The notes: generated by a model from the letters alone, not told the origin. Counted from the stretch's first letter, positions 36,845 through 45,993 are shown. The stretch is DNA of 64,000 bases from Catenuloplanes niger (GCF_031458255.1 NZ_JAVDYC010000001.1:7488501-7552500), one strand, 5' to 3'. Numbers and translations: made by a program.

Positions 36845-38203
36845 ATGGAGCGGCGAATCTTCGGTCTTGAGACCGAATACGGCGTCACGTGCACCTACCG
36901 AGGTCAACGGCGTTTGTCACCGGATGAGGTGGCGCGCTACCTGTTCCGGCGGGTCGTCTCCTGGGGGCGGTCCAGCAACGTCTTCCTGCGTAACGGCGCC
37001 CGGCTCTATCTGGATGTGGGTTCGCACCCGGAGTATGCGACGCCCGAGTGCGACTCCGTCCTCGATCTGGTCGCGCACGACCGGGCCGGCGAGCGGATCC
37101 TGGAGGGCCTGCTCGTCGACGCGGAGAAGCGGCTGCACGACGAGGGGATCGCGGGCGAGATCTACCTCTTCAAGAACAACACCGACTCGGCCGGCAACTC
37201 GTACGGGTGCCACGAGAACTACCTGGTGTCCCGGCACGGCGAGTTCGGCCGCCTGGCGGACGTGCTGATCCCGTTCCTGGTGACCCGGCAGCTGATCTGC
37301 GGCGCGGGCAAGGTGCTGCAGACGCCGCGCGGCGCGGTCTACTGCCTGTCCCAGCGGGCCGAGCACATCTGGGAGGGCGTCTCCAGCGCGACGACGCGGT
37401 CCCGGCCGATCATCAACACCCGCGACGAGCCGCACGCGGATGCGGAGCGGTACCGGCGGCTGCACGTGATCGTCGGCGACTCGAACATGAACGAGGTGAC
37501 CACGCTGCTCAAGGTGGGCACCGCGGACATCGTGCTGCGCATGATCGAGGCCGGCGTGGTCATGCGCGACCTGTCGCTGGAGAACCCGATCCGGGCCATC
37601 CGCGAGGTGTCGCACGACGTCACCGGCCGCCGCAAGGTGCGCCTGGCGTCGAACAAGGAGATCTCCGCGCTGGAGATCCAGCAGGAGTACCTGGCGAAGG
37701 CGACCGAGTTCGTGGAGCGGCGCGGCGGCGACGACACCGCCAAGCGGGTCGTGGAGCTCTGGGGCCGGGTGCTGGACGCGGTGGAGAGCGGCAACCTCGA
37801 CCCGGTGGCGCGGGAGATCGACTGGGTCAGCAAGCTGAAGCTGATCGAGCGCTACCAGGCGAAGAACGACCTGCCGCTGTCCCACCCGCGGATCGCGCAG
37901 ATGGACCTGGCGTACCACGACATCCGGCGCGGCCGTGGCCTCTACGGGCTGATGGAGCGGCGCAAGCAGGTCGACCGGATCGCCAACGACCTGGACATCT
38001 ACGAGGCCAAGGAGACGCCGCCGCAGACCACCCGGGCGCGGCTGCGCGGCGAGTTCATCAAGCACGCGCAGGAGAAGCGGCGCGACTTCACGGTCGACTG
38101 GGTGCACCTGAAGCTCAACGACCAGGCGCAGCGCACCGTGCTCTGCAAGGACCCGTTCCGCGCGCACGACGAGCGCGTGGAACGGCTGATCGCCAGCATG
38201 TGA
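36845..38203 (+). CDS. pafA: Pup-protein ligase PafA
   Basis: 452 residues. [27 protein letters not shown] and [17 protein letters not shown] are the carboxylate-amine-ligase motifs. The loop present in Dop is absent ([19 protein letters not shown] runs straight through), which separates it from its paralogue. It uses ATP to join Pup-Glu to lysines of substrates. It lies 3.4 kb downstream of prcA, separated by repeats and rfbD/rfbA. Confidence 0.96.
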   Translation: MERRIFGLETEYGVTCTYRGQRRLSPDEVARYLFRRVVSWGRSSNVFLRNGARLYLDVGSHPEYATPECDSVLDLVAHDRAGERILEGLLVDAEKRLHDEGIAGEIYLFKNNTDSAGNSYGCHENYLVSRHGEFGRLADVLIPFLVTRQLICGAGKVLQTPRGAVYCLSQRAEHIWEGVSSATTRSRPIINTRDEPHADAERYRRLHVIVGDSNMNEVTTLLKVGTADIVLRMIEAGVVMRDLSLENPIRAIREVSHDVTGRRKVRLASNKEISALEIQQEYLAKATEFVERRGGDDTAKRVVELWGRVLDAVESGNLDPVAREIDWVSKLKLIERYQAKNDLPLSHPRIAQMDLAYHDIRRGRGLYGLMERRKQVDRIANDLDIYEAKETPPQTTRARLRGEFIKHAQEKRRDFTVDWVHLKLNDQAQRTVLCKDPFRAHDERVERLIASM

Positions 38204-38209
38204 GCGAGG

Positions 38210-38240
38210 CGGGGCCCCGGGTGCCGGACCCGGGGTCCCG
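38210..38240 (+). terminator. Terminator of pafA
   Basis: CGGGGCCCCGGGT pairs with ACCCGGGGTCCCG with one wobble position and a GCCGG loop, followed by TTTACG. Confidence 0.75.
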
Positions 38241-38257
38241 TTTACGCTGGCAGGACT

Positions 38258-38425
38258 ATGACCACACCTGAGCACCAGCAGAACCGGTTCGAGCGGCGCC
38301 GGGCGAAGATCGTCGCCGAGGTGCAGGCCAACCGGCGTGGTGAGTACCGCGTGCCGACCTGGGTCTACGCCGCGATCCTCGGCGTGATCGTGGTCGGCTG
38401 GACGCTGTTCGTCATCTTCGGCTGA
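38258..38425 (+). CDS. Small single-pass membrane protein (55 aa)
   Basis: 55 residues beginning MTTPEHQQNRFERRRAKIVA. The first ~32 residues are polar and basic; residues ~35-54 form one membrane helix (VYAAILGVIVVGWTLFVIF), so topology is N-in with almost no exterior part. ATG 38258 follows CAGGA; a TACGCT box lies 9 nt upstream. The function is unknown. Its stop codon is inside the first unit of a 32-33-bp tandem array. Confidence 0.65.
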   Translation: MTTPEHQQNRFERRRAKIVAEVQANRRGEYRVPTWVYAAILGVIVVGWTLFVIFG

Positions 38426-38517
38426 CATGCTCCGGATCGACCGCGCGGAACCGCTGACACGCTCCGGACCACCTGCGCAGAACCGCTGACGCGCTTCGGA
38501 CCGACCTGCGCAGAACC
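38421..38517. repeat. 32-33-bp tandem repeats including a stop codon
   Basis: Units 38421-38452, 38453-38484 and 38485-38517 each begin GCTGAC and end GAACC. The first unit contains the last codon and TGA of the 55-residue gene. This repeats the layout seen at 8666-8790. Confidence 0.8.
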
Positions 38518-38624
38518 GATTTTCCCGCTTCCGGCGTGGCCGGCTCCCGGTGCTCCCGCGGGCACCGGTCGTCGCTGGCGCTCCTCCCTGCCGGTTCCGC
38601 GCGGGGTCGCGGAGGACCCGCGGG

Positions 38625-39704
38625 TCAGGCGGCCGGCAGGAGCGAGGCGGCGTGCCGGCCGGCGGCCGCGGCCGCCACGAAGTAGGCGTAGTCGCCGTCC
38701 AGGTCGCGGCCCATGGTGGAGAGCGGCACCGGTGAGGCGCGCAGCGCGTCGTCGAGGCCGGCGGTGGGGACGCGGACGATCGTGTGGCGTTCGGCCAGCA
38801 GCCGCAGCGTCGACTCCACGTCCTCGGCGACCGATGCCGGCAGGGGAGTGGGGACGACCAGGTCGGCCCGGGTCAGCGCGACCCGGCCGTACGCGGTGAC
38901 GCTGTGGTGCGAGATGCCGCGGTGCCGGGGGCGCGGGTCGGCGTCGGAGATGCGCAGCGAGCCGACCGCGCGGCCGCCGAGCGTGGTGACCGCGTTCACC
39001 GCCTCGCCGACCGCGACGCCCGAGAACCCCCAGCGCGTGCCGGTGCCGAGGTTGCCCGGGCCCTGCGCGACGATCGTGACGTCCGCGCCGAGCACGTGCC
39101 GGGCGGCCAGCAGCCCGCTGTGCACGGTGGTCGCCTCCAGGTCGCCGCCGAACGCCTGGCCCACGGTCACCGTACCGGCGAGGTGGGGTTTGAGGGCGGA
39201 CAGCGTGCGGGAGAACCAGGCGGGCAGCGCGCCGCCGTCCGTCATCAGGTAGGCGACGCGGGGGCCGGTGCCGATCCCGGCGAGCACCGCGGGCAGCGCG
39301 GAGTGCAGGTCGGCCAGCACGACCGGCATGCCCTCCAGGTCGTCCGCCTCGGCCAGCACCGCGCGGTGCGGGGAGGCCTCCTCGTCCACGCCCATCATGA
39401 TCGCTTGCAGCGGTGTGTACCGGGCCTTGACCAGGTGGCCGCCGTCCCGGCTGTCCGCCAGGTCCGAGGCCGGCAGGTTGTCCGGCAGCGCCACCACCAG
39501 CGCGTACCCGCCGGTGCCGAGGCCCATCTCGAGCGCGCCCACGTTGAGCAGCACCCGGTCGCCGACCGCGGGCTCGCCGACCAGCGGCGTGTACGCCAGC
39601 GCCTTGATCGAGTCCTGGTCGCCGTCCACCGTCACCGACAGCTCGCTGGCCCCGTCCCAGCTGCGCCGCAGCGCCGTCACCGTCCCCGCCCGCCACCGAA
39701 TCAC
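38625..39704 (-). CDS. DUF3866 family protein
   Basis: 359 residues. Conserved-looking blocks include VIRWRAGTVTALRRSWDGAS at the start, VLLNVGALEMGLGTGGYALV, KARYTPLQAIMMGVDEEASP and VAQGPGNLGTGTRWGFSGV. This is the actinobacterial DUF3866 family, with no known function; the late block resembles a nucleotide- or cofactor-binding loop. GTG 39704 is set by a TAGGGT -10 box 8 nt upstream. It is divergent from pafB. Confidence 0.85.
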   Translation of the reverse strand: MIRWRAGTVTALRRSWDGASELSVTVDGDQDSIKALAYTPLVGEPAVGDRVLLNVGALEMGLGTGGYALVVALPDNLPASDLADSRDGGHLVKARYTPLQAIMMGVDEEASPHRAVLAEADDLEGMPVVLADLHSALPAVLAGIGTGPRVAYLMTDGGALPAWFSRTLSALKPHLAGTVTVGQAFGGDLEATTVHSGLLAARHVLGADVTIVAQGPGNLGTGTRWGFSGVAVGEAVNAVTTLGGRAVGSLRISDADPRPRHRGISHHSVTAYGRVALTRADLVVPTPLPASVAEDVESTLRLLAERHTIVRVPTAGLDDALRASPVPLSTMGRDLDGDYAYFVAAAAAGRHAASLLPAA

Positions 39705-39712
39705 GAGGAGCA

Positions 39713-39718
39713 ACCCTA
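39713..39718 (-). promoter_or_regulatory. -10 box for DUF3866 gene
   Basis: TAGGGT (in TATAGGGT) on the minus strand ends 8 nt before GTG 39704; no ribosome site is visible, so a leaderless start is likely. Confidence 0.5.
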
Positions 39719-39949
39719 TACAGCGCCCCGGGCCGGGTCGAGGAAGGCGTACGCGATGTTCGGGTAGCGGTCGCGCGTACGGCCCGGCCGGCACGGGCTC
39801 GATCTCCGCGCCGGACACGGGGTCGGTGAAGTCGACCCTGCGTGATCGAGAACCCGGCCCCGGCGACGAACGTGAACCATGGGGGCCCCGTATACCCGGA
39901 TGAGGGAAAGCTGACCGGACGCGGGGCGCGGCATGCCGGGCGGCACTGC

Positions 39950-39955
39950 TAGTTT
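39950..39955 (+). promoter_or_regulatory. -10 box for pafBC
   Basis: TAGTTT ends 7 nt before GTG 39963; a leaderless pafB mRNA is predicted. Confidence 0.5.
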
Positions 39956-39962
39956 TGCGGGC

Positions 39963-40955
39963 GTGTCGCGCATCCGCACCGAGCGGTTGGTCAACCTGGT
40001 CATCTGCCTCCTGTCCACGCGCCGGTTCCTGACCGCCGCGCAGATCGCCGCGACCGTGCCCGGTTACGAGCACGATCCGGAGGACCCGAAGGAGCACGAG
40101 GCGTTCCAGCGCAAGTTCGAGCGGGACAAGGCGGAGCTGCGGGAGCTCGGCGTGCCGCTGGAGACCGGGACGGAGAGCGTCTTCGACGCCGAGCCCGGTT
40201 ACCGGATCGCCCACCGCGACTACGCGCTGCCGGACATCCCGCTCGAACCGGACGAGGCCGCGGCCGTCGGCATCGCCGGCCGGCTGTGGCAGCACCACGG
40301 TCTCGCCGCCGCCGCCTCCTCCGGGCTGGCCAAGCTGCGCGCCGCCGGCATCGACATGGATCCGCAGGCCACGCTGGGCGTCGAGCCGGTCGTCACGGTC
40401 GACCCGGCGTTCGCGCCGCTGACCACGGCCGCCCGGGGGCGCCGCGCGGTCGCGTTCGACTACCGCGCGCCCGAGGGCGACGAGCCGGCCACCCGCAGGC
40501 TGCAGCCGTGGGGCGTGGTCTGCTGGCGCGGCCGGTGGTACGTGGTGGGTCACGACCTCGACCGGGACGCGGTCCGCTGCTTCCGGCTCTCCCGCATCCT
40601 CGGCAAGGTCCGGTCGACCGGCCGGCCGGGCGCGTTCACGCCGCCCGCGGACCTCGACCTGATCAGCCACGTCTCGCGCTTCTCCGGGCCGGTCGAGTGG
40701 ACCGGCCGGGCCACGCTGCTGGTCACGCCGGGTGTCGGCGCCGGCCTGCGCCGCTGGGCACGGGTGATCGAGCCCGGGCAGGGCGACCACCCCAAAGACA
40801 AGATCACCATTCGGTACGGGGACACCGAGCGGCTGGCCGGCACGCTGGTCCGCTACGGTCCCGAGGTGCAGGTGCTGGACCCGCCGGAGCTGCGCGACGC
40901 CGTCATCCAGCGGCTCAAGGAGATCGTCTCCCGGACCGAGGAGGTGCCCGCGTGA
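39963..40955 (+). CDS. pafB: WYL-domain regulator PafB
   Basis: 330 residues. An N-terminal winged HTH (SRIRTERLVNLVICLLSTRR) is followed by the WYL domain, whose core is LQPWGVVCWRGRWYVVGHD, and a C-terminal WCX extension. PafB with PafC activates DNA-damage genes independently of LexA in mycobacteria. It overlaps pafC by 4 bp (GTGA), so both subunits are made together. The gene pair lies in the same order after pafA as in other actinobacteria, but with DUF3866 between. Confidence 0.92.
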   Translation: MSRIRTERLVNLVICLLSTRRFLTAAQIAATVPGYEHDPEDPKEHEAFQRKFERDKAELRELGVPLETGTESVFDAEPGYRIAHRDYALPDIPLEPDEAAAVGIAGRLWQHHGLAAAASSGLAKLRAAGIDMDPQATLGVEPVVTVDPAFAPLTTAARGRRAVAFDYRAPEGDEPATRRLQPWGVVCWRGRWYVVGHDLDRDAVRCFRLSRILGKVRSTGRPGAFTPPADLDLISHVSRFSGPVEWTGRATLLVTPGVGAGLRRWARVIEPGQGDHPKDKITIRYGDTERLAGTLVRYGPEVQVLDPPELRDAVIQRLKEIVSRTEEVPA

Positions 40956-41929
40956 CCGCCGCGCCGTCCGCCTCGCGCGCGTCCGCCGACCGCCTCGGCC
41001 GCGTGCTCAACCTGGTGCCCTACCTGCTGGCCCGGCCCGGCATCGCGATCGTCGAGGCCGCGGCCGACCTGGGCGTCTCCGAGAAGCAGCTGCGCGAGGA
41101 CCTGGAGCTGCTCTGGGTCTGCGGGCTGCCCGGCTACGGCCCCGGCGACCTGATCGACATGGCGTTCGACGGTGACAACGTCACCATCACCTACGACGCG
41201 GGCATCGGCAAACCGCTGCGGCTCACGCCGGACGAGGCGCTCGCGCTGGTCGTGGCGCTGCGCATGCTGGCGGAGACGCCCGGCACCGGCAACCGCGACG
41301 CGATCGAGCGCGCGCTGGCGAAGATAGAGTCGGCGGCCGGCGCGGACGCGGACGCGCCGGTCGCGGTCCGGATGAGCGGCAACGCGAAGAAGGTGGACCG
41401 GGTCCGCGGCGCGCTGGAGAGCGGCAAGGCCCTGCGGATCACCTACTACACCGCGTCCCGGGACGAGACCACCGACCGCGTGATCGACCCGATCCGCGTG
41501 GTGAACGTCGACGGCTGGGCCTACCTGGAGGCGTGGTGCCGCCGGGCTGAGGCGACCCGGCTGTTCCGGGTGGACCGGATCGACGGCTGGACCGAGCTCG
41601 ACGAGCCGGCCGTACCCCCGGCCGAGGCGCGCCCGCACGACCTGAGCGCCGGCGTGTTCCGCCCCGGCGAGGAGCTGCCGCTGATCACCCTGCGGGTCGG
41701 CCGGTCCGAGCGGTGGATCACCGAGTACTACCCGTGCGAGTCGGTCGAGCGCGGTGCCTCCGGCGAGGACTGGCTGGTCACCATGCGGGTCACGGACCTC
41801 GGCTGGGCGCGCCGGCTGATCCTCGGCCTCGGCCCGGAGGTGACCGTGGTGAGCCCACCGGAGCTGATCACCGGCATCCGCGAGCAGGCCGCGGCGGCGT
41901 TGGCTGCGTACTCCGTACCCTCGGCATAG
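40952..41929 (+). CDS. pafC: WYL-domain regulator PafC
   Basis: 325 residues. HTH at residues ~15-75 (RVLNLVPYLLARPGIAIVEA), then the WYL domain with IRVVNVDGWAYLEAWCRR and the WCX end (GWARRLILGLGPEVTVV). It is the partner of PafB. The stop codon TAG is itself part of the -10 box of the next gene. Confidence 0.92.
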   Translation: MTAAPSASRASADRLGRVLNLVPYLLARPGIAIVEAAADLGVSEKQLREDLELLWVCGLPGYGPGDLIDMAFDGDNVTITYDAGIGKPLRLTPDEALALVVALRMLAETPGTGNRDAIERALAKIESAAGADADAPVAVRMSGNAKKVDRVRGALESGKALRITYYTASRDETTDRVIDPIRVVNVDGWAYLEAWCRRAEATRLFRVDRIDGWTELDEPAVPPAEARPHDLSAGVFRPGEELPLITLRVGRSERWITEYYPCESVERGASGEDWLVTMRVTDLGWARRLILGLGPEVTVVSPPELITGIREQAAAALAAYSVPSA

Positions 41930-41932
41930 GGT
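41927..41932 (+). promoter_or_regulatory. -10 box overlapping pafC stop
   Basis: TAGGGT begins with the pafC stop codon and ends 7 nt before ATG 41940. Confidence 0.45.
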
Positions 41933-41939
41933 TTGGGTC

Positions 41940-42185
41940 ATGATTTTGTGGATCATCCTCGGCGTCGCGTTGTTCTCCCTCGTCGTGCTCGGGCTGGCGG
42001 TCCGGCCGGTGCTGGCCCGCGTGCCCGAGCTGTACCGGGCCGTGCGGCGGCTGATGCTCAAGCAGGAGGCCCTGGAGCGGCTGCAGGCCAAGGCCGAGGC
42101 GTTGCAGGAACGCTCGCTCGCGGTCGCGGAGAAGGCCGGCGAGGCCGCCGACCAGGTCGCCGTCATCCGGGCCGGCAAGCCTTAA
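41940..42185 (+). CDS. Small membrane protein with coiled-coil tail (81 aa)
   Basis: 81 residues. One N-terminal membrane helix (ILWIILGVALFSLVVLGLAV) is followed by a charged helix with coiled-coil character (LMLKQEALERLQAKAEALQE). The layout (one helix plus amphipathic stretch) resembles TatA-like or other scaffold proteins but lacks the F-G motif. It sits between pafC and tatA; the role is unknown. A leaderless start at ATG 41940 is supported by the -10 box. Confidence 0.75.
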   Translation: MILWIILGVALFSLVVLGLAVRPVLARVPELYRAVRRLMLKQEALERLQAKAEALQERSLAVAEKAGEAADQVAVIRAGKP

Positions 42186-42203
42186 CCCTCGAGGACCGGT
42201 GCG

Positions 42204-42228
42204 AAAACAGCCGGTTTCGTGCTGTTTT
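42204..42228 (+). terminator. Weak hairpin before tatA
   Basis: AAAACAGC (42204-42211) pairs with GCTGTTTT (42221-42228) across a 9-nt loop. Confidence 0.4.
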
Positions 42229-42417
42229 GGTGGCTGGCAGCCTGTTGACGTGCGGGTTCGGTGTGGCAGAGACTACGTCCAGCAAGGTCTTTCATGTCAA
42301 CGCTGTCTTTACCCTGTGAAGGCGTGCGGGCCCGATGGCAACCGGCTGTTCCGCACGTACCATGGGCTCGGCGCCTGACGTCGACGGGTCGCCCTCGACA
42401 CCGAGTTGGAGAACGAA

Positions 42418-42696
42418 ATGCAGTTCCTCAAGCCGTGGCACATCATCGTCCTCGTGGTGGTGCTCATCCTCCTCTTCGGCGCGAAGCGGCTCCCCGACGC
42501 GGCCCGCTCGCTCGGCCGCTCGATGCGCATCCTGAAGGCGGAGACCAAGAGCATGGTCGACGACGGCAAGGACGCGCCGGACGACCTGTCCGACAAGGCC
42601 GACGCGAAGAACGGCCGCGCGCCGCTGCAGGGCGACGTGATCCCGCCCGCACACGCCACACACGCGACGGCCGAGCAGCCCGTCCGCGACCGCTGA
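42418..42696 (+). CDS. tatA: Twin-arginine translocase subunit TatA
   Basis: 92 residues. MQFLKPWHIIVLVVVLILLFG is the membrane helix ending in the conserved FGAKRLPDAARSLGRS hinge and amphipathic helix; a polar tail follows. TatA oligomers form the export channel for folded proteins with TatC. ATG 42418 has GGAG 6 nt upstream; a TTG at 42406 is less likely. tatC begins 8 bp after the stop. Confidence 0.95.
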   Translation: MQFLKPWHIIVLVVVLILLFGAKRLPDAARSLGRSMRILKAETKSMVDDGKDAPDDLSDKADAKNGRAPLQGDVIPPAHATHATAEQPVRDR

Positions 42697-42704
42697 CCTG
42701 AGCC

Positions 42705-43715
42705 GTGAAACTCGCCCTGCCTGGCCGTAACAAGGGGCCGTCGAAGTTCGAGCAGGCGGCCAACGGCGAGATGACCCTGATCGAACACATCAGGGACCTG
42801 CGAAACCGGCTGTTCCGCGCCTCCCTCGCGGTCGTGGTCGGTTTCGGCGTCGGCTTCTACCTGTCGATCGACGTGTTCGAGCTGCTCAAGCAGCCCTACT
42901 GCGATCTGCCCTCGATGCGTCAGGCAGACGGTGGCTGCCCGATGACGCAGCTGGGCCCGGGTGACGGATTCCTGCTCAGGCTCAAGATCGCGCTCTGGGT
43001 CGGGTTGATCGTCTCCGCTCCGTTCTGGCTCTACCAGCTGTGGGCGTTCATCGCGCCCGGCCTGCACAAGCACGAGCGCGGCTACGCCTACGCCTTCGTG
43101 TCGCTCGCCGCGCCGCTGTTCGCCGGCGGCGCGGCCCTGGCCTACTTCGTGGTGGAGAAGGGTCTGTACTTCCTGCTGACGTCCGGCGTCACCGGCCTCG
43201 ACACCCAGCTCGAGGTCACGCGGTACATCAGCTTCGTCACCGGCCTGATCCTGCTGTTCGGCGTCGCGTTCCTGTTCCCGCTGCTCGCGCTGATGCTGAA
43301 CGTCGTCGGTCTGGTCAGCGGCCAGCGGCTGCTGTCCTGGTGGCGTGTCGCGGTCTTCGCGTTCTTCCTGTTCGCGGCCGTGGTCACCCCCACCCCCGAC
43401 CCGTTCGGCATGACCGTCCTGGCCCTCGCGCTGTCCGCCCTGTACTTCATGGCCGCCGGCGTAGCGGTCCTGAACGACAAGCGCCGGGGCCGCGGCAAGT
43501 CGATCTACGAGGGCCTCGACGACGACGCGGTCTCCCCGCTCGACCTCGGCGACGCCGACTCCGTCACCGCCGGCGACCCGGTCACGGCCAGCGGCCCGGT
43601 CACCGCCAGCGAACCGGTCGGCGCCAGCTCGCCGGTGTCAGCGTCCGGCCCCGTCGAACCGGCCGAGCCGATCAAGCCCCGGCCGATCGAGCGCGGCTTC
43701 GACGACATGACCTGA
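42705..43715 (+). CDS. tatC: Twin-arginine translocase subunit TatC
   Basis: 336 residues with six membrane helices. MTLIEHIRDLRNRLFRASLA near residue 25 is the conserved N-terminal signal-binding region, and FRLLxxP-like blocks recur in later loops. The C-terminal ~65 residues form a cytosolic tail with imperfect repeats of the type PVTASGPVTASEP, longer than in E. coli TatC. It binds the twin-arginine signal peptide. helY, its usual neighbour, is 3.2 kb away here. Confidence 0.95.
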   Translation: MKLALPGRNKGPSKFEQAANGEMTLIEHIRDLRNRLFRASLAVVVGFGVGFYLSIDVFELLKQPYCDLPSMRQADGGCPMTQLGPGDGFLLRLKIALWVGLIVSAPFWLYQLWAFIAPGLHKHERGYAYAFVSLAAPLFAGGAALAYFVVEKGLYFLLTSGVTGLDTQLEVTRYISFVTGLILLFGVAFLFPLLALMLNVVGLVSGQRLLSWWRVAVFAFFLFAAVVTPTPDPFGMTVLALALSALYFMAAGVAVLNDKRRGRGKSIYEGLDDDAVSPLDLGDADSVTAGDPVTASGPVTASEPVGASSPVSASGPVEPAEPIKPRPIERGFDDMT

Positions 43716-43736
43716 TAGCCGACCACCGCACGACGA

Positions 43737-43769
43737 ACCCGGCCGACAGCGTCCCGCTGCCGGCCGGGT
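43737..43769 (+). terminator. Terminator of tatAC
   Basis: ACCCGGCCGACAGCG (43737-43751) and CGCTGCCGGCCGGGT (43755-43769) pair with one mismatch and a TCC loop, followed by CTGTTTCTT. Confidence 0.75.
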
Positions 43770-44242
43770 CTGTTTCTTGGCTGCGCTGCCGTGCGGGTGG
43801 CGTTGCGGCAGGACGCCGAAATTTCGGGCGTGCAGCTCGTCGCGTGTGGCCCGAGCAGCAGATCCACCTTGAGGTGACCGCGAGCAGCAACTGCCGATTT
43901 CGTCGGCTCCGCGGCCGGTGATCTCGCCTCGCGTGGTGCGCGCGGCAGCCCCGTCTCGCGCGGGCTCCCATGTACATACGACGGGTGATCAGACCGTATG
44001 ACGGGATGGTCGTCCCACTTCCCGGGCAGCAAGCATTGCCTCGGTGCCGCGCGGCGGCACTGCCGGTCGACCTTTTGATCGCGCGCACCGCGCAGACCGG
44101 CAGCCAGGCACACGAGACGAAACCCATCCCACCCACGAAAAACGGCCGGGCCGGCGAACCGCGAGCCGGCTGGAACCTCCGCCCTCTCCCCGGAGCCCGA
44201 GGCCCGCCGGAGGCGCCCTGAACCGCAGCCGATCGAAAAGGA

Positions 44243-44278
44243 GAAGGCCCCGGGGGTTGGCGCGCCCCCGGGGCCTTC
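44243..44278 (-). terminator. Terminator of 90-residue minus-strand gene
   Basis: GAAGGCCCCGGGGG (44243-44256) and CCCCCGGGGCCTTC (44265-44278) form a perfect 14-bp stem; on the minus strand it runs into CTCCTTTTC. Confidence 0.75.
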
Positions 44279-44335
44279 CGCGCGCGCCGGCCGGCCGGGA
44301 GTCAGGCCCGGCGGCGGCGCGGCTGCGAGAACGTC

Positions 44336-44608
44336 TTACTGCCGGATCGCCGGCGGCAGCCACCCGGTGGGCCGTACCGCGTCGCGGAGCGCGGTGACCC
44401 GGATCGTGAACGTCAGGTGGCGGTGGTCGACGCGGCCGTCGTGTCCGACCCGGTGGCCGTGTACGACGAGCCATTCGGCGCCCGGCGTTCCGAGGGAGGT
44501 GACGCGGAGTGCGAGTGGGCCGACGCCGAGGCGGTAGTCGCGTTCGTCCGCGATGTAGAGCAGGCTGCCGGGCACGATCGTGGGGATCGGCGGTGGTGCC
44601 ACGGCCAT
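44336..44608 (-). CDS. Hypothetical protein next to DUF5753 regulator
   Basis: 90 residues beginning MAVAPPPIPTIVPG. It is a small beta-rich protein with blocks GSLLYIADERDYRLGVGPLA, LVVHGHRVGHDGRVDHRH and a C-terminal LRDAVRPTGWLPP; the His-rich centre could bind metal. ATG 44608 has GGAGG ~9 nt upstream (ATG 44641 is an alternative). It is divergent from the HTH gene and may belong to the same module. Function and family are not recognised. Confidence 0.65.
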   Translation of the reverse strand: MAVAPPPIPTIVPGSLLYIADERDYRLGVGPLALRVTSLGTPGAEWLVVHGHRVGHDGRVDHRHLTFTIRVTALRDAVRPTGWLPPAIRQ

Positions 44609-44734
44609 GTGGGTGTCCTCCAGGGGGAGAGGAACCGTCACGCCTACGAGCGGTGACGGGGTCGGCTACCTGCCGTAAACCTTGGCGTACCCGTACGCTT
44701 CCGAGAAGTGCAGGATCGGGATTTCCGGAATTCA

Positions 44735-44778
44735 GATTTCTGAGCCGTCATTTTGACGGTCCGGACCCGTCAGAAATC
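44735..44778. promoter_or_regulatory. Nested inverted repeats upstream of DUF5753 regulator
   Basis: GATTTCTGA (44735-44743) and TCAGAAATC (44770-44778) flank CCGTCA-TTT-TGACGG (44745-44759). TTCCGGAA (44723-44730) lies just outside. This AT-rich palindromic block is 18-61 nt before GTG 44796 and also upstream of the divergent gene, a good place for an operator. Confidence 0.5.
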
Positions 44779-44795
44779 GCGTGCGGGAGGCTCAG

Positions 44796-45677
44796 GTGTC
44801 ACACGACGGGGGATCGTCCGTACCCCGCCGCCAGGTCGGTCGTTTGCTCCGGCAGTTGCGGGAGGCCGCGCGGATCACGCTGAAGGACGCGGCCGCGCAC
44901 ATCGAGGTCTCGCTGTCGAAGATGTCGCGGATCGAGGGCGGCGAGGCGCCGGTCCGGCAGGTGGACGTGCGTGCGCTCGCCGAGCTCTACGGCGCGCCGC
45001 CGGACATGCTGGAGGTGCTGCTGTCGCTGGCCGCGGCCACGAAGGAGAAGGGTTGGTGGGCGGCGTACGGCAAGGCGGTCCCGGCCTGGTTCGAGCTGTA
45101 CGTGGGCATGGAGCAGGCCGCGTCCCGGCTGCGCCACTACGAGAACGGGGTGATCCCGGGCCTGTTGCAGGGTGAGGAGTACGCCGCGGCGGTGCTCGGC
45201 GCGGTGCCGGGCGTGACGCCGGAGCAGGTCACCCAGCGGGTCCGGCTGCGCCGGGAGCGGCAGCGGCTGCTCGCCCGCGCGAACCCGCCGGCGCCCGAAC
45301 TGGACGTGATCATCGAGGAGGCGGTGCTGGTGAAGGGCCTCGATGACCGGGACGCGTGGGCCCGGCAGCTCGCCCATCTGGTGAACATCTCGCAGAAGCC
45401 CGGGATCAGTGTGCGGGTGATCCCCCGGGAGCGGGCGCTGCACTACGCGGGTTTCGCCGGGTCGTTCACCGTGCTCGACTTCCCGGAGGTGGGGCTGCGC
45501 CGGGCGGAGCCGACCACGGTCTACATCGAGGGCCTGACCGGCGCGCTCTACCTGGACGAAGCCGCGGAAGTGGATACTTACCAGAGGGCGTGGGACGTGC
45601 TGGACCGGATCGCGCTGGGTCGGGATGCTTCGGACGACCTCATCGGGGAACTGATCAAGGAGACTATCGATGATTGA
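44796..45677 (+). CDS. HTH (XRE) regulator with DUF5753 domain, WhiJ-like
   Basis: 293 residues. Residues ~14-70 form an XRE-type HTH (LREAARITLKDAAAHIEVSL). The DUF5753 domain follows (YENGVIPGLLQGEEYAAAVL, VIIEEAVLVKGL, SVRVIPRERALHYAGF). This is the Scr1/WhiJ family, which pairs with small DUF397 proteins; such pairs influence development and antibiotic production in Streptomyces. GTG 44796 has GGGAGG 6 nt upstream. It overlaps the DUF397 gene by 8 bp. Confidence 0.9.
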   Translation: MSHDGGSSVPRRQVGRLLRQLREAARITLKDAAAHIEVSLSKMSRIEGGEAPVRQVDVRALAELYGAPPDMLEVLLSLAAATKEKGWWAAYGKAVPAWFELYVGMEQAASRLRHYENGVIPGLLQGEEYAAAVLGAVPGVTPEQVTQRVRLRRERQRLLARANPPAPELDVIIEEAVLVKGLDDRDAWARQLAHLVNISQKPGISVRVIPRERALHYAGFAGSFTVLDFPEVGLRRAEPTTVYIEGLTGALYLDEAAEVDTYQRAWDVLDRIALGRDASDDLIGELIKETIDD

Positions 45678-45861
45678 CCTGACCGGTGCGACATGGCGTA
45701 AGAGCACCCGCAGCGGCTCCACCGGCGGCAACTGCGTCGAGGTGGCGGCGAATCTGCCCGGTGTGGTCGCGGTGCGGGACAGCAAGGACGCCGCCGGCCC
45801 GGCGCTGCTGGTCAGCCCGGCCGCGTTCGTGGCGTTCACCGCCCGCGTGAAGGCCGCCTGA
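45670..45861 (+). CDS. DUF397 domain protein
   Basis: 63 residues: MIDLTGATWRKSTRSGSTGG, NCVEVAANL and VAVRDSKDAAGPALLVSPAA are the standard DUF397 blocks, including the conserved WRKS and NCVEV. BldB-like DUF397 proteins act with WhiJ-like regulators. The 8-bp overlap (ATGATTGA) with the regulator gene points to coupled translation and equal amounts of the two proteins. Confidence 0.92.
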   Translation: MIDLTGATWRKSTRSGSTGGNCVEVAANLPGVVAVRDSKDAAGPALLVSPAAFVAFTARVKAA

Positions 45862-45932
45862 CCACGACGGTGTCGCCCGGCCACGACGGTGTTACCGTGA
45901 AACGAAGCCTCGGGCACACGAGGTGATGACGA

Positions 45933-45962
45933 AAACCCCCGGGCCCCGCGGCTCGGGGGTTT
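45933..45962. terminator. Bidirectional terminator between DUF397 and HAD genes
   Basis: AAACCCCCGGGCC (45933-45945) and GGCTCGGGGGTTT (45950-45962) pair with one mismatch and a CCGC loop between convergent genes. Confidence 0.75.
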
Positions 45963-45993
45963 CCACGTCCGTGGTCCCGGGACCGCCGGGTTG

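Larger units (their letters stand above)
43716..44335. other. Gene-free gap downstream of tatC
   Basis: 620 bp. It contains the tatAC terminator and, at the right end, the terminator of the minus-strand 90-residue gene. Between ~43780 and 44230 no gene, repeat or RNA is recognised; the open frames there lack coding character. Confidence 0.5.

Noticed and set aside
29631-38203. dop and pafA as a recent duplication
   Set aside because: They share the fold but differ in the Dop loop and many motifs; they are ancient paralogues found together in proteasome-bearing actinobacteria.
43505-44136. Minus-strand frames overlapping the tatC end and the following gap
   Set aside because: They overlap the tatC coding tail and its terminator and have no coding features.
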